Shown here one piece after another: positions 8,477 to 17,854 of a DNA stretch of 64,000 bases. Source of the DNA: Flavobacterium sharifuzzamanii (GTDB lineage Bacteria; Bacteroidota; Bacteroidia; Flavobacteriales; Flavobacteriaceae). Numbering within the stretch: the stretch's first letter is position 1; each line of letters opens with the position of its first letter. The position numbers and the translations under genes are program-made. The DNA lies in NCBI RefSeq assembly GCF_003254585.1, contig NZ_QJGZ01000033.1, positions 124,001 through 188,000 of the forward strand, read 5' to 3'. The notes beneath the pieces are model-generated. The model saw only the letters and a list, made by a program, of their open reading frames with translations, had not been told where the DNA came from and searched no databases.

Positions 8477-9844
8477 TTAAGGAAATAGAAGCGAAAAAAC
8501 AGTGCCTTTTTCAAGTTCAGAATCTACAGTTAATTTGATGTTATGACGCTTAAGAATTTGCATGGTAATAAAGAGCCCTAATCCTTGACCTTGAATATGT
8601 CTGGTGCGATCGCTTCTAAAGAATAAATCAAAAATTGATTCAATGTCTTTTTCTGCAATTCCAGAACCTTGATCTATTATTTTTAAAAGAAGTTTTCCCT
8701 GTTTTTCAAAGGCTGTGACATTAACCTGAGAAGGAAAAGAAAATTTAATAGCATTGTCAATAATATTATATAAAGCAATAAAAAGCATGTGTCTATTAGC
8801 GTTTACCGACAATAAATCTTCGTTATTGGCAATGGCGTCTAAATTAAGAATAACTTTTACCTCAGGATATTCAATAGCCTTTTTTTCAAGAATATTCCAT
8901 ACTATTTCATCTATTCTGACAATTTCCATCTGGTCGGGTTCTGAAAGTTCTAATCCTGACAGAATCAATAATCCGTCCAAAGTCGATTTTAGATGAAAAG
9001 TGTCTTTTCTAAGAGATTTAAGCACTTCTTCGTATTGTTCGTTAGTTCTTGGATGCTGTAAAGAAACATCAATGTCGCCAATAATAAAAGTAAGCGGAGT
9101 CTTTAGTTCGTGCGAAGCATTTTTTAGGAAATTTTTCTGTATTGTAACCCCATTTTCAAGTCTCTCTAAAAGATAATTAAAAGTTGTAATTAGCTCTTTT
9201 ATTTCATCTTTTCCGCTCACAGCAGGCATTTCGAGTCTCGAATGGAGATTTTCTGTTGTAATGGTGTTTACTTTTGAAATTACATCGGCAAAAGGTCTGA
9301 AAGTTTGTCTTGCCAAAAATCTTCCCAAGAGATAGTTAAGTGCAATTCCAGCCAGATAAAAACAGAAAAAAACAATAGAAAGTGTTTCTAACTGCTGATT
9401 TCCAACATCGTCAATTCCAGAAACAACTATAATAAAATCACCTTGATTGTCTTTGTAATATAATCCGCTAAATTGTCTTTCAGATATATTAAAATGCAGT
9501 ATTTTGTCTTTCGAAATAGCCTTTAATTCTCGATCATTTAGTTCAACAGGAACATCATCATGCAAATACAGCTTTTTTGTTTTGGCGTTGTAAATTCTGA
9601 TAGACTGGTTGGCAATTTTATTGTATTTAGATTCTATTTCCTGATAGCTTATACTGTCAATTTTTTTAATCTCATCTTTCTCAAAATAGAAAAAAGCTGT
9701 TATTAAAGCATTGTCTTCAAGTTTTTCATAGTATAAATCTTTTCTGTGGCTTTTAAAAAGCAAAAAAGAGCCAATCAGAACAAGTCCTAGGATAAAGGCA
9801 AATAAGAGGGTCGAGTTTATGGCAAGTTTATTCTTGAGATTCAT
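8477..9844 (-). CDS. Two-component sensor histidine kinase (HisKA type)
   Basis: The protein has 455 residues, with a membrane segment near the N-terminus, an extracytoplasmic sensor loop and a second membrane segment at about 155-175. A linker follows, then the H-box NASHELKTPLTF with the phosphoacceptor His near 244. The ATPase domain shows YNIIDNAIKFS (N box), IDQGSGI (G1) and GQGLGLF (G2). It overlaps the upstream response regulator gene by 17 bp, so the two are translationally coupled. No sensor ligand can be inferred. A role in controlling the adjacent Oar-like receptor is plausible from position and from the direct repeats between them. Confidence 0.92.
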   Translation of the reverse strand: MNLKNKLAINSTLLFAFILGLVLIGSFLLFKSHRKDLYYEKLEDNALITAFFYFEKDEIKKIDSISYQEIESKYNKIANQSIRIYNAKTKKLYLHDDVPVELNDRELKAISKDKILHFNISERQFSGLYYKDNQGDFIIVVSGIDDVGNQQLETLSIVFFCFYLAGIALNYLLGRFLARQTFRPFADVISKVNTITTENLHSRLEMPAVSGKDEIKELITTFNYLLERLENGVTIQKNFLKNASHELKTPLTFIIGDIDVSLQHPRTNEQYEEVLKSLRKDTFHLKSTLDGLLILSGLELSEPDQMEIVRIDEIVWNILEKKAIEYPEVKVILNLDAIANNEDLLSVNANRHMLFIALYNIIDNAIKFSFPSQVNVTAFEKQGKLLLKIIDQGSGIAEKDIESIFDLFFRSDRTRHIQGQGLGLFITMQILKRHNIKLTVDSELEKGTVFSLLFP

Positions 9845-10526
9845 AAACTTTATTTTTAAGCATATATCCGGTGCCTTTCACAGTGTGTATAAGCGGAAAA
9901 GGGAAATTCTTATCTACTTTATTTCTTAAGTAATTAATATAAACATCAACAGTATTTATGCTCATATCAAGATTCATATCCCAAACTGCTTCAGCAATGG
10001 CAATTCTAGACAAAGCGGTTTCTCTGTTTTTCATGAAAAAAATCAAAAGTTTTAGTTCTCTGGAGGAAAGTTTTAAATCTATACCATCTCTAGTAGCACT
10101 TTGTTCTTTCATGTTAATTTTGATTCCGGCATAAGACTGAAAATCTAAAACACCAGAACTAAATTCTGTACGACGCAGCTGAGCGTTGATTCGGGCGAGA
10201 AGTTCTTCAAACAAAAATGGTTTTGCCAGATAATCATCGGCTCCAGCTTTTAATCCTCTAACTTTTTCTTGCGGAGTATCTAGCGCACTTAAAATAAGAA
10301 TTGGAACAATTATTTTTCGATTTCTTAGAACCTCGCAGACTTCAAATCCAGAAATATCCGAAAGCATAATATCAAGAATGATTATGTCATAAGAGGTTTC
10401 CATTACTTCATTAATGGCATCAAAACCCTTGCTGACATTTTTTACCTGATACATTTGTTCTTCAAGTCCTCTTGTGATAAAAGAAGCAACTCTTGGATCG
10501 TCTTCAACTAATAAAACTTTGTTCAT
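9828..10526 (-). CDS. OmpR/PhoB-family response regulator
   Basis: The 232-residue protein has a receiver domain with the acidic pair at 9-10 (EDD), phosphoacceptor D52 in IIILDIML, the switch Ser in LILSA and Lys in YLAKPF. A C-terminal winged helix contains SSRELKLLIFFMKN, NTVDVYINYLRNKVD and HTVKGTGYML. It is the first gene of the pair and overlaps its kinase gene. The family binds direct repeats, usually 11 bp apart, as dimers; such repeats occur at 8362-8405. Confidence 0.93.
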   Translation of the reverse strand: MNKVLLVEDDPRVASFITRGLEEQMYQVKNVSKGFDAINEVMETSYDIIILDIMLSDISGFEVCEVLRNRKIIVPILILSALDTPQEKVRGLKAGADDYLAKPFLFEELLARINAQLRRTEFSSGVLDFQSYAGIKINMKEQSATRDGIDLKLSSRELKLLIFFMKNRETALSRIAIAEAVWDMNLDMSINTVDVYINYLRNKVDKNFPFPLIHTVKGTGYMLKNKVYESQE

Positions 10527-10633
10527 TGCCGATTATTATTGCTGAGAAAAATAAAATGATTTTTTATGCTGATAAAAGTAATTAAAAGTTACTGCATTCT
10601 CTGAAAAAGTCGTTTTTTCCTGTGGCTATTTTG

Positions 10634-11758
10634 TTAGCCTTCTGTATAAGGTTCGTTCCACAACGAATTTGGTTTTAGATAAACTTTGTTTTCCTGAAAA
10701 TCCAATATCGTATTAAATCTTTTTAAAACTTCGTTCCCAAGAATATGGGTTTTGAACTGGGCTGGATTACTTGTCGCCAGCAATTGTACAGGAACATCAT
10801 TCAAGCATAAATTACCTAAATAGAATTTTTCGTTTTTCACCGTCAGAACAGGAATTTCTTCTCCTTGTCCATTTTTTAAAATAACTTTTTTCAGAACAGG
10901 CAAATTTTCTTTCGGGTATTGCTGTTCCTTCATTATCTGCTGATCGAGCATTACGGTACGCTGATAACCATTATCAAAAAGAAAACGTCCTTTATAAGCT
11001 GTATTGTTTATTTGAAGATGTCCTTGAACGCAAAAAAGAGTACGAGTAAATTCCATATCAAGTTTTATATAATCTTTACTTCGTTTTGATAGCTTAGAAT
11101 GAATTATAAAGAGCTTTTTATCATAATCGATTTCTACTATTTTTCCATCAAATATATTCCATCCAAAACGGCCCACAGTTCCTTGTCCAGATAATTCTAC
11201 AGGGAAAATCTCCTGATCGTTCCAGATTTGATTTCCAAGTTGAAAACTATGTCCCTTTAAACTGCTTAATTTTAACTGATTAAGCGCCTCATTTGTTAAA
11301 AGAAAATCGCTTGTTCCTGAATCAAATTTTAAGTCTAGAGTTTCTTTATCGTCTAATTTTACTTTAAAAATGATATTGTTATACTCCGAAAGCACAAATG
11401 GAATTGTATCGTGCATCTCAGGTTTGAGTTTCGAAAAGTTTTTTAATGATGGACATTCAACGCGTGTAAAACAGCTGTCGGTATTATTTAAAAGTACTGT
11501 AAAATCAAACTTTTTTCCAGGTTTTAATTTTATTGAGATAGAATCTTCATTAGTATAAAAAACAACGATTTTTTCTTTCGGACTTTTATTTGTAACGTAT
11601 AAATCTGGTTTTGCTTTTGGGTCTAAATACCATTTTGTTTTTTCTTCATTGCCCTCTTTGATATAGCAGATTTTTGAAGAAGCTTTGATTACAGAATTTT
11701 TTACTTGAGCTTGACAAACCGTTACGGCAGCGAGCATAAAGACAAGATGGATCTTCAT
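10634..11758 (-). CDS. Secreted retropepsin/pepsin-like aspartyl protease-like protein
   Basis: This 374-residue protein has a signal peptide (about 1-17, ending CQA-Q). Two lobes each carry an aspartate motif. The first is LKFDSGTSDFLL with D146 in the classical DSGT context. The second is GRFLFDNGYQRTVML with D262 in DNG, where Asn replaces the usual Ser/Thr. This double arrangement fits single-chain bacterial aspartyl proteases related to retropepsins. The first 120 residues are a separate beta-rich region. The polysaccharide deacetylase gene is 31 bp upstream on the same strand and the two may form a transcription unit. Activity is plausible but the altered second motif leaves doubt. Confidence 0.65.
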   Translation of the reverse strand: MKIHLVFMLAAVTVCQAQVKNSVIKASSKICYIKEGNEEKTKWYLDPKAKPDLYVTNKSPKEKIVVFYTNEDSISIKLKPGKKFDFTVLLNNTDSCFTRVECPSLKNFSKLKPEMHDTIPFVLSEYNNIIFKVKLDDKETLDLKFDSGTSDFLLTNEALNQLKLSSLKGHSFQLGNQIWNDQEIFPVELSGQGTVGRFGWNIFDGKIVEIDYDKKLFIIHSKLSKRSKDYIKLDMEFTRTLFCVQGHLQINNTAYKGRFLFDNGYQRTVMLDQQIMKEQQYPKENLPVLKKVILKNGQGEEIPVLTVKNEKFYLGNLCLNDVPVQLLATSNPAQFKTHILGNEVLKRFNTILDFQENKVYLKPNSLWNEPYTEG

Positions 11759-11789
11759 TATTTATAATTTATAATTTATATTTTATGGA

Positions 11790-12575
11790 TTAAAGCTGAG
11801 GCGGAAGCAGATTATCTAAATCTGAAAGGCGATAGAATTTAAGATCATTCAGTTTCATGTATTTGCAGATAAATTCTAAAGTTTCAATTTTGACCTGATA
11901 GTTTTCGGTTATTTCCTTAACAGGTTTATGACCGCATAGAATTAAAATTTTATTGTTCTTTTTGGCATAATCTAATAATTCAAGCAAATACGGAATACTA
12001 AAATGGATATGGCTATTGTCAATATCAAAAGCAAATACAATTTTAGAATAATCAAAATAACTGTCTTGTTTCTCTGGAATTTCGCCTCCAAATGCTCTTC
12101 CTCTTATAATTTTGAATAAAGGAGATAAAGCCTGATCTAAAGAATCTGATCTTTCTCCGTAAGGATACGCAAAAGAAGTAACGTTGAATCCTTTTTTCTT
12201 CATAGAAACAATCATAGGATCTATTTCTTGTTTTAAGTATTCTTTGACGCTAAATTGTTTGGTAAACTTAACCGCATTGTAATGATGATAACCATGTCCA
12301 GCTATCTCATGACCATATTTTTGCATTTCGAGCAATGTTTTAATTTCTGGAGCTCCAATAGAATCTATTCGACAGACATTAAAAGTGGCTTTCCAAGAAT
12401 ATTTTCGCAAAGCTTTATCTGCTTCAGACCATTCGTCAACATAAGCATCATCAAAAGATAAAATTACACCCGCTTTATATGCTGGTTTTGCTATAGGTTT
12501 CGGTTTTTTATTTTCACATGAAAATAAAGATAAGGTCAATAGAAATAATACTGTTTTAGTAAAAAGTATTCTCAT
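11790..12575 (-). CDS. Polysaccharide deacetylase (CE4/NodB) family lipoprotein
   Basis: The 261-residue protein starts with a lipoprotein signal peptide (LSLFSC, lipidated Cys20). The NodB fold is visible: SFDDAY with catalytic/metal Asp at 42-43, HGYHH with metal His near 94 and 98, and FAYPYGERSD as motif 3. ILCGHKP supplies the late His motif. CE4 enzymes remove N- or O-acetyl groups from polysaccharides such as peptidoglycan or chitin oligomers. A lipid anchor followed by an uncharged linker suggests the protein is held in the periplasm or at the outer membrane. The substrate is unknown. It is divergent from mprF. Confidence 0.85.
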   Translation of the reverse strand: MRILFTKTVLFLLTLSLFSCENKKPKPIAKPAYKAGVILSFDDAYVDEWSEADKALRKYSWKATFNVCRIDSIGAPEIKTLLEMQKYGHEIAGHGYHHYNAVKFTKQFSVKEYLKQEIDPMIVSMKKKGFNVTSFAYPYGERSDSLDQALSPLFKIIRGRAFGGEIPEKQDSYFDYSKIVFAFDIDNSHIHFSIPYLLELLDYAKKNNKILILCGHKPVKEITENYQVKIETLEFICKYMKLNDLKFYRLSDLDNLLPPQL

Positions 12576-12763
12576 AGATTTCAGGTTGCTAGCAAATAAA
12601 ACTTAGAATATAATTCAATTCAAATATAAAGAATCTTCTTAATAACTGATGCGCTGGTAATTCAAAAAAGATTTGTGTAAAATTATATGTAATAGATAAT
12701 TATCGTAAATTTATACAACTCAAGACCTTTATTTTTATTACTAAATTATGTTATAGTATAAAT

Positions 12764-15391
12764 ATGAAAGTACAATCCATTTCGAATAGATTTTTTGTTT
12801 TTTTTAAAGAAAAAAAAGGAATCTCTTTTATACGCGAAAATGATAAAATTATTAGACAATCGATCTTTACCATTTTCTTTCTCGGAATCGGAATATGGTT
12901 TATCAAACATGAACATTCAGAACTAAAAGAAGTAAAAAACGTAATTGCAGACGCCAGCAGTTTTTGGGTTTTATACGGAGTAATTCTAGCTGCAGTTTAT
13001 ATAATATTACAGGCATTAATGTACTATGCTTCGTTTATGGCAGTACAAAGTAAAATTGCTTTTAAAGATGCAGTAATACTCTTTCTAAAACGAAACTTCA
13101 TTAGTGTTTTTCTACCAGCGGGCGGAGTTTCTTCTTTAGCTTTTTTTACAAAACCTATAAAAAAGAAGGGCGTAAAAGCAACTCAAATTCATTTTGCATC
13201 AATCGTTTATGGTTTTGTTGGAATTCTCTCAGTGATAATCGTGGCAATTCCTGCTTTAATCTATTCTTTTTTTCAAGGGACTACAGGTGCTGGCGAATGG
13301 TATGCTTTTGCAGGAGTTATTGCATTAAGCGTTATGCTATACTTTATTTATGTTTCGGTTTTAGAAAAAGGATTTGTCTACAAGATGATCATAAGATTTT
13401 TTCCTTCGGCTGAGATTTTTATGGAGGATTTGAGAAATAACAGAATCATAAAAAATAAATTCCTGCTAGTTGTTCTTTATTCAGTTATTATTGAATTGGT
13501 CGGAATAGCGCATTTGTATGTTGCCATGATTGCTTTAGGGTTTACGCCCTCCTTAACAGCAGCCATAATGGGCTATATTATTTCGGTGATATTTTTGGTC
13601 GTTTCTCCTTTTCTTCGCGGACTTGGAGCTATAGAAATATCAATGAGCTTTATATTGATACAATTTGGTTTTCAGAATGTCAATGCAATAGCTATAACTT
13701 TTCTATATCGTTTCTTTGAATTTTGGATTCCGCTATTAGCAGGTGCGGCACTATTTTTATTGAGTGCCAACAAACTTTTAATGCGTATAATACCTTCTTT
13801 CTTAATCTTTATTTTAGGACTAGTCAATATCATTTCTGTTTTAACTCCCGCTATTTCAGAACGTTTAGATGTTTTAGAAGATATAATTCCAATTTCTGCT
13901 ATTAAAGTATCTAATTATTTTGTGATAACTGCCGGATTGTTTATGCTCGTTAACGCCGCTTTTATGCTCAAAGGATTAAGAACTGCGTGGTGGTTTTCTG
14001 TGTTCCTGACAGGTATTTCTGTTATAGGAAACCTTACAAAAGCGATTGATTATGAAGAAGCTATAATTGCATTCGTCGTTTTGATTAGTCTTATTGTAAC
14101 TAGAAAAGAATATTACGTAAAAAGCAATTCACACTTGCAGAATGTAGGTTTTAAAACTGTTTTAATAAGTGTTTCGGCTGTTTTAATATATGGGATTCTA
14201 GGTTTTTATTTCTTAGACAAAAAACATTTTGATATAGATTTCAATTGGCTTCAATCTATAAAATATACCCTGCAGAATTATTTTCTGATTGGAAGTTCAG
14301 ATTTAGTTCCTTTAGACCGTTTTGCAAGACATTTTCTGATATCAATAAATATATGCGGATTTTTATCTTTAGGATTTTTGCTTTATGCTTTAATTCGACC
14401 ATATTCTATTAAAAAAGAAGCTGTTGAAGGTGATTTCGCTGCAGCGAATGAAATTCTAAAACAATACGGATCATCTTCTTTGGATTATTTTAAAACCTAT
14501 GACGATAAGACTATTTTTATTTCCAATAATAAAAAGTCTTTTTTAGCGTATCGCGTTGCTGATAATTTTGCTGTTGTATTAGAAAATCCTGTAGCAGAAT
14601 CAACAGCCGAAATGAAACAATGTATAATAGAATTTGATTCTTATTGTTACGAAAACGGACTAAGAAGTCTCTACTATCGCGTGTCTGAAGAAAATTTAGA
14701 TCTGTTTGCTTCACTGCAAAAAAAGAGTTTGTTTATTGGTCAAGAAGGCGTTGTCGATTTGTCTCTCTTTACATTAGAAGGTGGCGCAAGAAAATCGATG
14801 CGGAATGCTATTAGCAAAGTCAAAGAAAAAGGTTTTAAAACTACCATTTATACGCCGCCAATAAAAGATGGCGTACTTCAGAAAATTAAAGCAGTAAGTG
14901 ATGAATGGCTGTATAATACAGGAAGAAGCGAGATTATTTTTTCGCAAGGAAGATTTGATTGGGAAGAACTGAAACAGCAGACTATTATCACTGTGGATAA
15001 TGCTGAAGAAAAAATTGTCGCTTTTTTAAATGTAATTCCAGATTATGCCAAAAACGAAGGGACGTACGATTTAATTCGTAAAACAAACGATGCTCCAAAC
15101 GGCATCATGGATTTTATTCTTATTGAACTTTTTACATTTTTAAAATCGGAAGGATACACCTCAGTAAATCTCGGATTGGCAGCAATGAGCGGGATGGAAG
15201 AAGCAGATACTTTTCCAGAAAAATCCATGAAGTTTGCTTACGAAAGAATCAAATTCTTTGCACATTATAAAGGTTTGCGAGACTTTAAAGAAAAATTTTC
15301 TCCCGTTTGGCACAACAAATATTTGCTCTATTCTCATGATTACGATTTGCTTCAGGTTCCAATTGTTTTGAATAAAGTTGTAAAACCGTAA
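12764..15391 (+). CDS. mprF: MprF-type phosphatidylglycerol aminoacyltransferase/flippase
   Basis: The 875-residue protein matches full-length MprF. An N-terminal flippase-type membrane domain (about 1-320) has FLPAGGVSSLAFF and FLRGLGAIEIS, then further membrane segments lead to a cytoplasmic GNAT-like DUF2156 synthase domain (about 545-870) with FISNNKKSFLAYRV and MRNAISKVKEKGFK. MprF transfers lysine or alanine from aminoacyl-tRNA to phosphatidylglycerol and flips the product, which lowers surface charge and protects against cationic peptides. The AcvB/VirJ-like gene two places downstream supports this. Which amino acid is used cannot be read from sequence. Confidence 0.9.
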   Translation: MKVQSISNRFFVFFKEKKGISFIRENDKIIRQSIFTIFFLGIGIWFIKHEHSELKEVKNVIADASSFWVLYGVILAAVYIILQALMYYASFMAVQSKIAFKDAVILFLKRNFISVFLPAGGVSSLAFFTKPIKKKGVKATQIHFASIVYGFVGILSVIIVAIPALIYSFFQGTTGAGEWYAFAGVIALSVMLYFIYVSVLEKGFVYKMIIRFFPSAEIFMEDLRNNRIIKNKFLLVVLYSVIIELVGIAHLYVAMIALGFTPSLTAAIMGYIISVIFLVVSPFLRGLGAIEISMSFILIQFGFQNVNAIAITFLYRFFEFWIPLLAGAALFLLSANKLLMRIIPSFLIFILGLVNIISVLTPAISERLDVLEDIIPISAIKVSNYFVITAGLFMLVNAAFMLKGLRTAWWFSVFLTGISVIGNLTKAIDYEEAIIAFVVLISLIVTRKEYYVKSNSHLQNVGFKTVLISVSAVLIYGILGFYFLDKKHFDIDFNWLQSIKYTLQNYFLIGSSDLVPLDRFARHFLISINICGFLSLGFLLYALIRPYSIKKEAVEGDFAAANEILKQYGSSSLDYFKTYDDKTIFISNNKKSFLAYRVADNFAVVLENPVAESTAEMKQCIIEFDSYCYENGLRSLYYRVSEENLDLFASLQKKSLFIGQEGVVDLSLFTLEGGARKSMRNAISKVKEKGFKTTIYTPPIKDGVLQKIKAVSDEWLYNTGRSEIIFSQGRFDWEELKQQTIITVDNAEEKIVAFLNVIPDYAKNEGTYDLIRKTNDAPNGIMDFILIELFTFLKSEGYTSVNLGLAAMSGMEEADTFPEKSMKFAYERIKFFAHYKGLRDFKEKFSPVWHNKYLLYSHDYDLLQVPIVLNKVVKP

Positions 15392-15402
15392 TTTTTAAGA
15401 AT

Positions 15403-16050
15403 ATGAAAACTACACAATTCAATTGGACAAAAATAGCAGCGATACTTTGTATTATGACTTGTGTTTCTGATTTTATTGTTGTGTTTCTATTAGGAAATCA
15501 TTATTTAGGTTATAGTCAGCTAAAAAATACGATGAGTTCTTTGGGAGCAAGTATTAGTCCGGTTTCGAATATAATATCGGTTTGGTGGATTTGTATCGGA
15601 ATGGTATTTATTTGCTTCGGAGTTATTTTTAGAAAAACCTTTAATGGCAATTCAAAAAATATAAAATTAGGCGCTCTGCTAATTATATTTTACGGTTTAG
15701 GAGAAGGAATTGGATCTGGCTTATTTAAAGCAGATAAAATTGACGGAAAAATGACCAATTCTTTTATGATGCATAGCTTGGCTGGAGGCGTTGGAGTTCT
15801 TGCAGCACTATTGCTTCCTTTAGTGTTGAGAAAAGCAATTGTGACGCAAAAAAAATCTCAGTTTTATATTTTTTCATGGATCATTTTTGCTGTGGGACTT
15901 ATTACAACGATACTATTTACATTTCGGTTCTCTCCAAATGAAGATAATTTTATTTCACTTTATAAAGGATTGTGGCAAAGGCTTTTCATGCTAAATCTTT
16001 ATGTCTATTTGATTGTTCTTTCGGTTATAATGTATGGTAAGAAAGCTTAG
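15403..16050 (+). CDS. DUF998 family integral membrane protein
   Basis: The protein has 215 residues and about six hydrophobic segments, with no signal peptide beyond the first membrane helix. Short motifs such as SQLKNTMSSLGA after the first helix and GEGIGSGLF in the third fit the DUF998 family, whose biochemical role is unknown. The start lies 11 bp after the mprF stop and the end is 18 bp before the AcvB/VirJ-like gene, so it is almost certainly part of the same operon. A role in lipid handling beside MprF is inferred from position only. Confidence 0.7.
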   Translation: MKTTQFNWTKIAAILCIMTCVSDFIVVFLLGNHYLGYSQLKNTMSSLGASISPVSNIISVWWICIGMVFICFGVIFRKTFNGNSKNIKLGALLIIFYGLGEGIGSGLFKADKIDGKMTNSFMMHSLAGGVGVLAALLLPLVLRKAIVTQKKSQFYIFSWIIFAVGLITTILFTFRFSPNEDNFISLYKGLWQRLFMLNLYVYLIVLSVIMYGKKA

Positions 16051-16068
16051 TTTAATTTAATATAGATT

Positions 16069-17502
16069 ATGATGAATAAAACAGCTCTAATTTTTCTTTT
16101 CGTTTTAATTTTTAGCAATAGCATTTTTGCATCAGATGCTGATACTATAAAAGTGGGTTCATTTGGAAAAGTCACCATATATAAGCCCAAAACAACACCA
16201 AATGCATTTGTGCTATTTATTTCTGGCGATGGCGGATGGAACAGTGGAGTGGTAGATATGGCAAAAAATATTGTTGATCAAGGCGCTTTAGTTGCGGGTG
16301 TTGATATTCAGCATTATTTTAAAAGCATTAAGAAAGAACAATCGAAATGTTATTATCCAGCAAGTGATTTTGAAGAATTGAGTCTGATTTTGCAGAAAAA
16401 ATTAAAGCTAAAACAATATTTAAAACCCATTTTGGTCGGATATTCTTCTGGAGCAACTTTAGTTTATGGCATGTTGGCTCAAGCTCCTGCCAATACTTTT
16501 AGCGGCGGAATTGCTTTAGGGTTTTGCCCAGATATAGAAACAGACAGAACTTTATGTGATGGCTCTGGACTTACATCTCATGTTTTGAAACCTGGAAAAG
16601 CGTATTACCTCGAAAAAACAGAAAAACTTACAGTGCCTTTTATTGTACTGCAAGGAACGACAGATCAAGTGTGCAATTATGCCGATACCAAAAAATATAT
16701 GGATGGACTTAAACTTGGAAAGTTAATTTCGCTTTCCAAAGTCGGACATGGATTTTCTGTTACAAAAAATTGGCTGCCTCAATTTATTGAAGCTTACAAA
16801 GAAGTTCTAAATACGCCTAATTTTGCAAAGCAGAAATCAGAGCAAAATTCATTATTAAAAGAACAGAATTTAGCTCCGCTTCCGTTTGAAATGCCTTTAA
16901 CATTGATTCCGACAAAAAATAAAGACGAAAATCTTCCCATTGCGTTTTTGATTTCGGGTGATGGAGGTTGGACCAGTTTTGACCAATCGGTTGGAGAAGC
17001 TCTAGCCGAAAGAGGAATTGCCGTTATCGGACTCGATGCGCAGAAGTATTTTTGGAATGCCAAAACGCCATTAGAAACTTCGATTTCGATTTCCAAAGCC
17101 GTTGAGCATTATTTACAGCAATGGAACAAAAAAGCATTTATTCTTGTAGGTTATTCGTTTGGAGCATCTGTTGTTCCGTTTGCGGCGGCTAATTTACCAG
17201 AAACTTTAAAAGAAAAGCTAAAAGGAGTTTATTCGTTATCGCCAGATGTAAAAGCAGATTTTGAAATTCATATAGCCGACATGTTAAGTTTGGAAAGCTC
17301 AAATGATAACTATGATGTGATTTCTGAAATGAAGAAAATCAAGGCCTATAATCCGGTTTGTTTTTTTGGAAATGAAGAAGAACCTGAAATTCGTAAACAG
17401 TTTGCAGAATCGGATATAAAAACCATCGAAATACCTGGTTCGCATCATTATAACGATGATTATAATAAAATAGCAGAAAGTATTTTGAAGGAAATCAAAT
17501 AA
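16069..17502 (+). CDS. AcvB/VirJ-type periplasmic alpha/beta hydrolase
   Basis: This 477-residue protein has a signal peptide (about 1-21) and two homologous alpha/beta-hydrolase halves. Each begins with SGDGGW (residues 52-57 and about 296-301) and each has a nucleophile elbow (VGYSSG near 126 and VGYSFG near 362). GSHHYND near the end supplies a candidate catalytic His. The two-domain layout matches Agrobacterium AcvB rather than the shorter VirJ. AcvB is reported to hydrolyse lysyl-phosphatidylglycerol and is encoded with the lysyl-PG synthase LpiA, an MprF homologue. Here mprF lies in the same operon, so the same function is likely. It ends 1 bp before the DUF488 gene. Confidence 0.82.
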   Translation: MMNKTALIFLFVLIFSNSIFASDADTIKVGSFGKVTIYKPKTTPNAFVLFISGDGGWNSGVVDMAKNIVDQGALVAGVDIQHYFKSIKKEQSKCYYPASDFEELSLILQKKLKLKQYLKPILVGYSSGATLVYGMLAQAPANTFSGGIALGFCPDIETDRTLCDGSGLTSHVLKPGKAYYLEKTEKLTVPFIVLQGTTDQVCNYADTKKYMDGLKLGKLISLSKVGHGFSVTKNWLPQFIEAYKEVLNTPNFAKQKSEQNSLLKEQNLAPLPFEMPLTLIPTKNKDENLPIAFLISGDGGWTSFDQSVGEALAERGIAVIGLDAQKYFWNAKTPLETSISISKAVEHYLQQWNKKAFILVGYSFGASVVPFAAANLPETLKEKLKGVYSLSPDVKADFEIHIADMLSLESSNDNYDVISEMKKIKAYNPVCFFGNEEEPEIRKQFAESDIKTIEIPGSHHYNDDYNKIAESILKEIK

Positions 17503-17503
17503 A

Positions 17504-17854
17504 ATGAAAACAATCAATATAAAAAGAGTTTACGATTCTAAAGAAAGTGACGGAACTTATCGCGTTTTGATAGATCGTTTATGGCCACGCGGAATAAAGA
17601 AAACGGATTTATCAATTGATGAATGGAACAAAGAGATTGCGCCTTCGCCTAAATTGAGAATATGGTTTGATCACAAAAAGGAACGTTTTGAAGATTTTTC
17701 TAAATTATATATCGAAGAACTAAAGCTAAAAAAGGAAGAAGTAGAGCGTTTAAGAAATATTGCAACAAAACAGCCATTAACTTTACTGTTTGGAGCGAAA
17801 GATCTTGAAATAAATCATGCTGTTGTAGTAAAAGAATTTTTATTAAATAGGTAA
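17504..17854 (+). CDS. DUF488 family protein
   Basis: The 116-residue cytoplasmic protein starts IKRVYDSKESDGTYRVLIDRLWPRGIKK, which contains the DRLWPRG signature of the DUF488 family. The rest is mostly charged helix and ends in a LLFGAKDLEINHAVV segment, also typical. The family function is unknown. It begins directly after the AcvB/VirJ-like stop and is the last gene of the mprF operon. Its end overlaps the end of the convergent phosphopantetheinyl transferase gene by 12 bp. Confidence 0.8.
   Translation: MKTINIKRVYDSKESDGTYRVLIDRLWPRGIKKTDLSIDEWNKEIAPSPKLRIWFDHKKERFEDFSKLYIEELKLKKEEVERLRNIATKQPLTLLFGAKDLEINHAVVVKEFLLNR

Noticed and set aside
12576..12763. A defined promoter pair in the gap between the deacetylase gene and mprF
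   Set aside because: TAAATTTA occurs about 55 bp before mprF, but the nearest TTTG is about 28 bp upstream of it, too far for a confident call.
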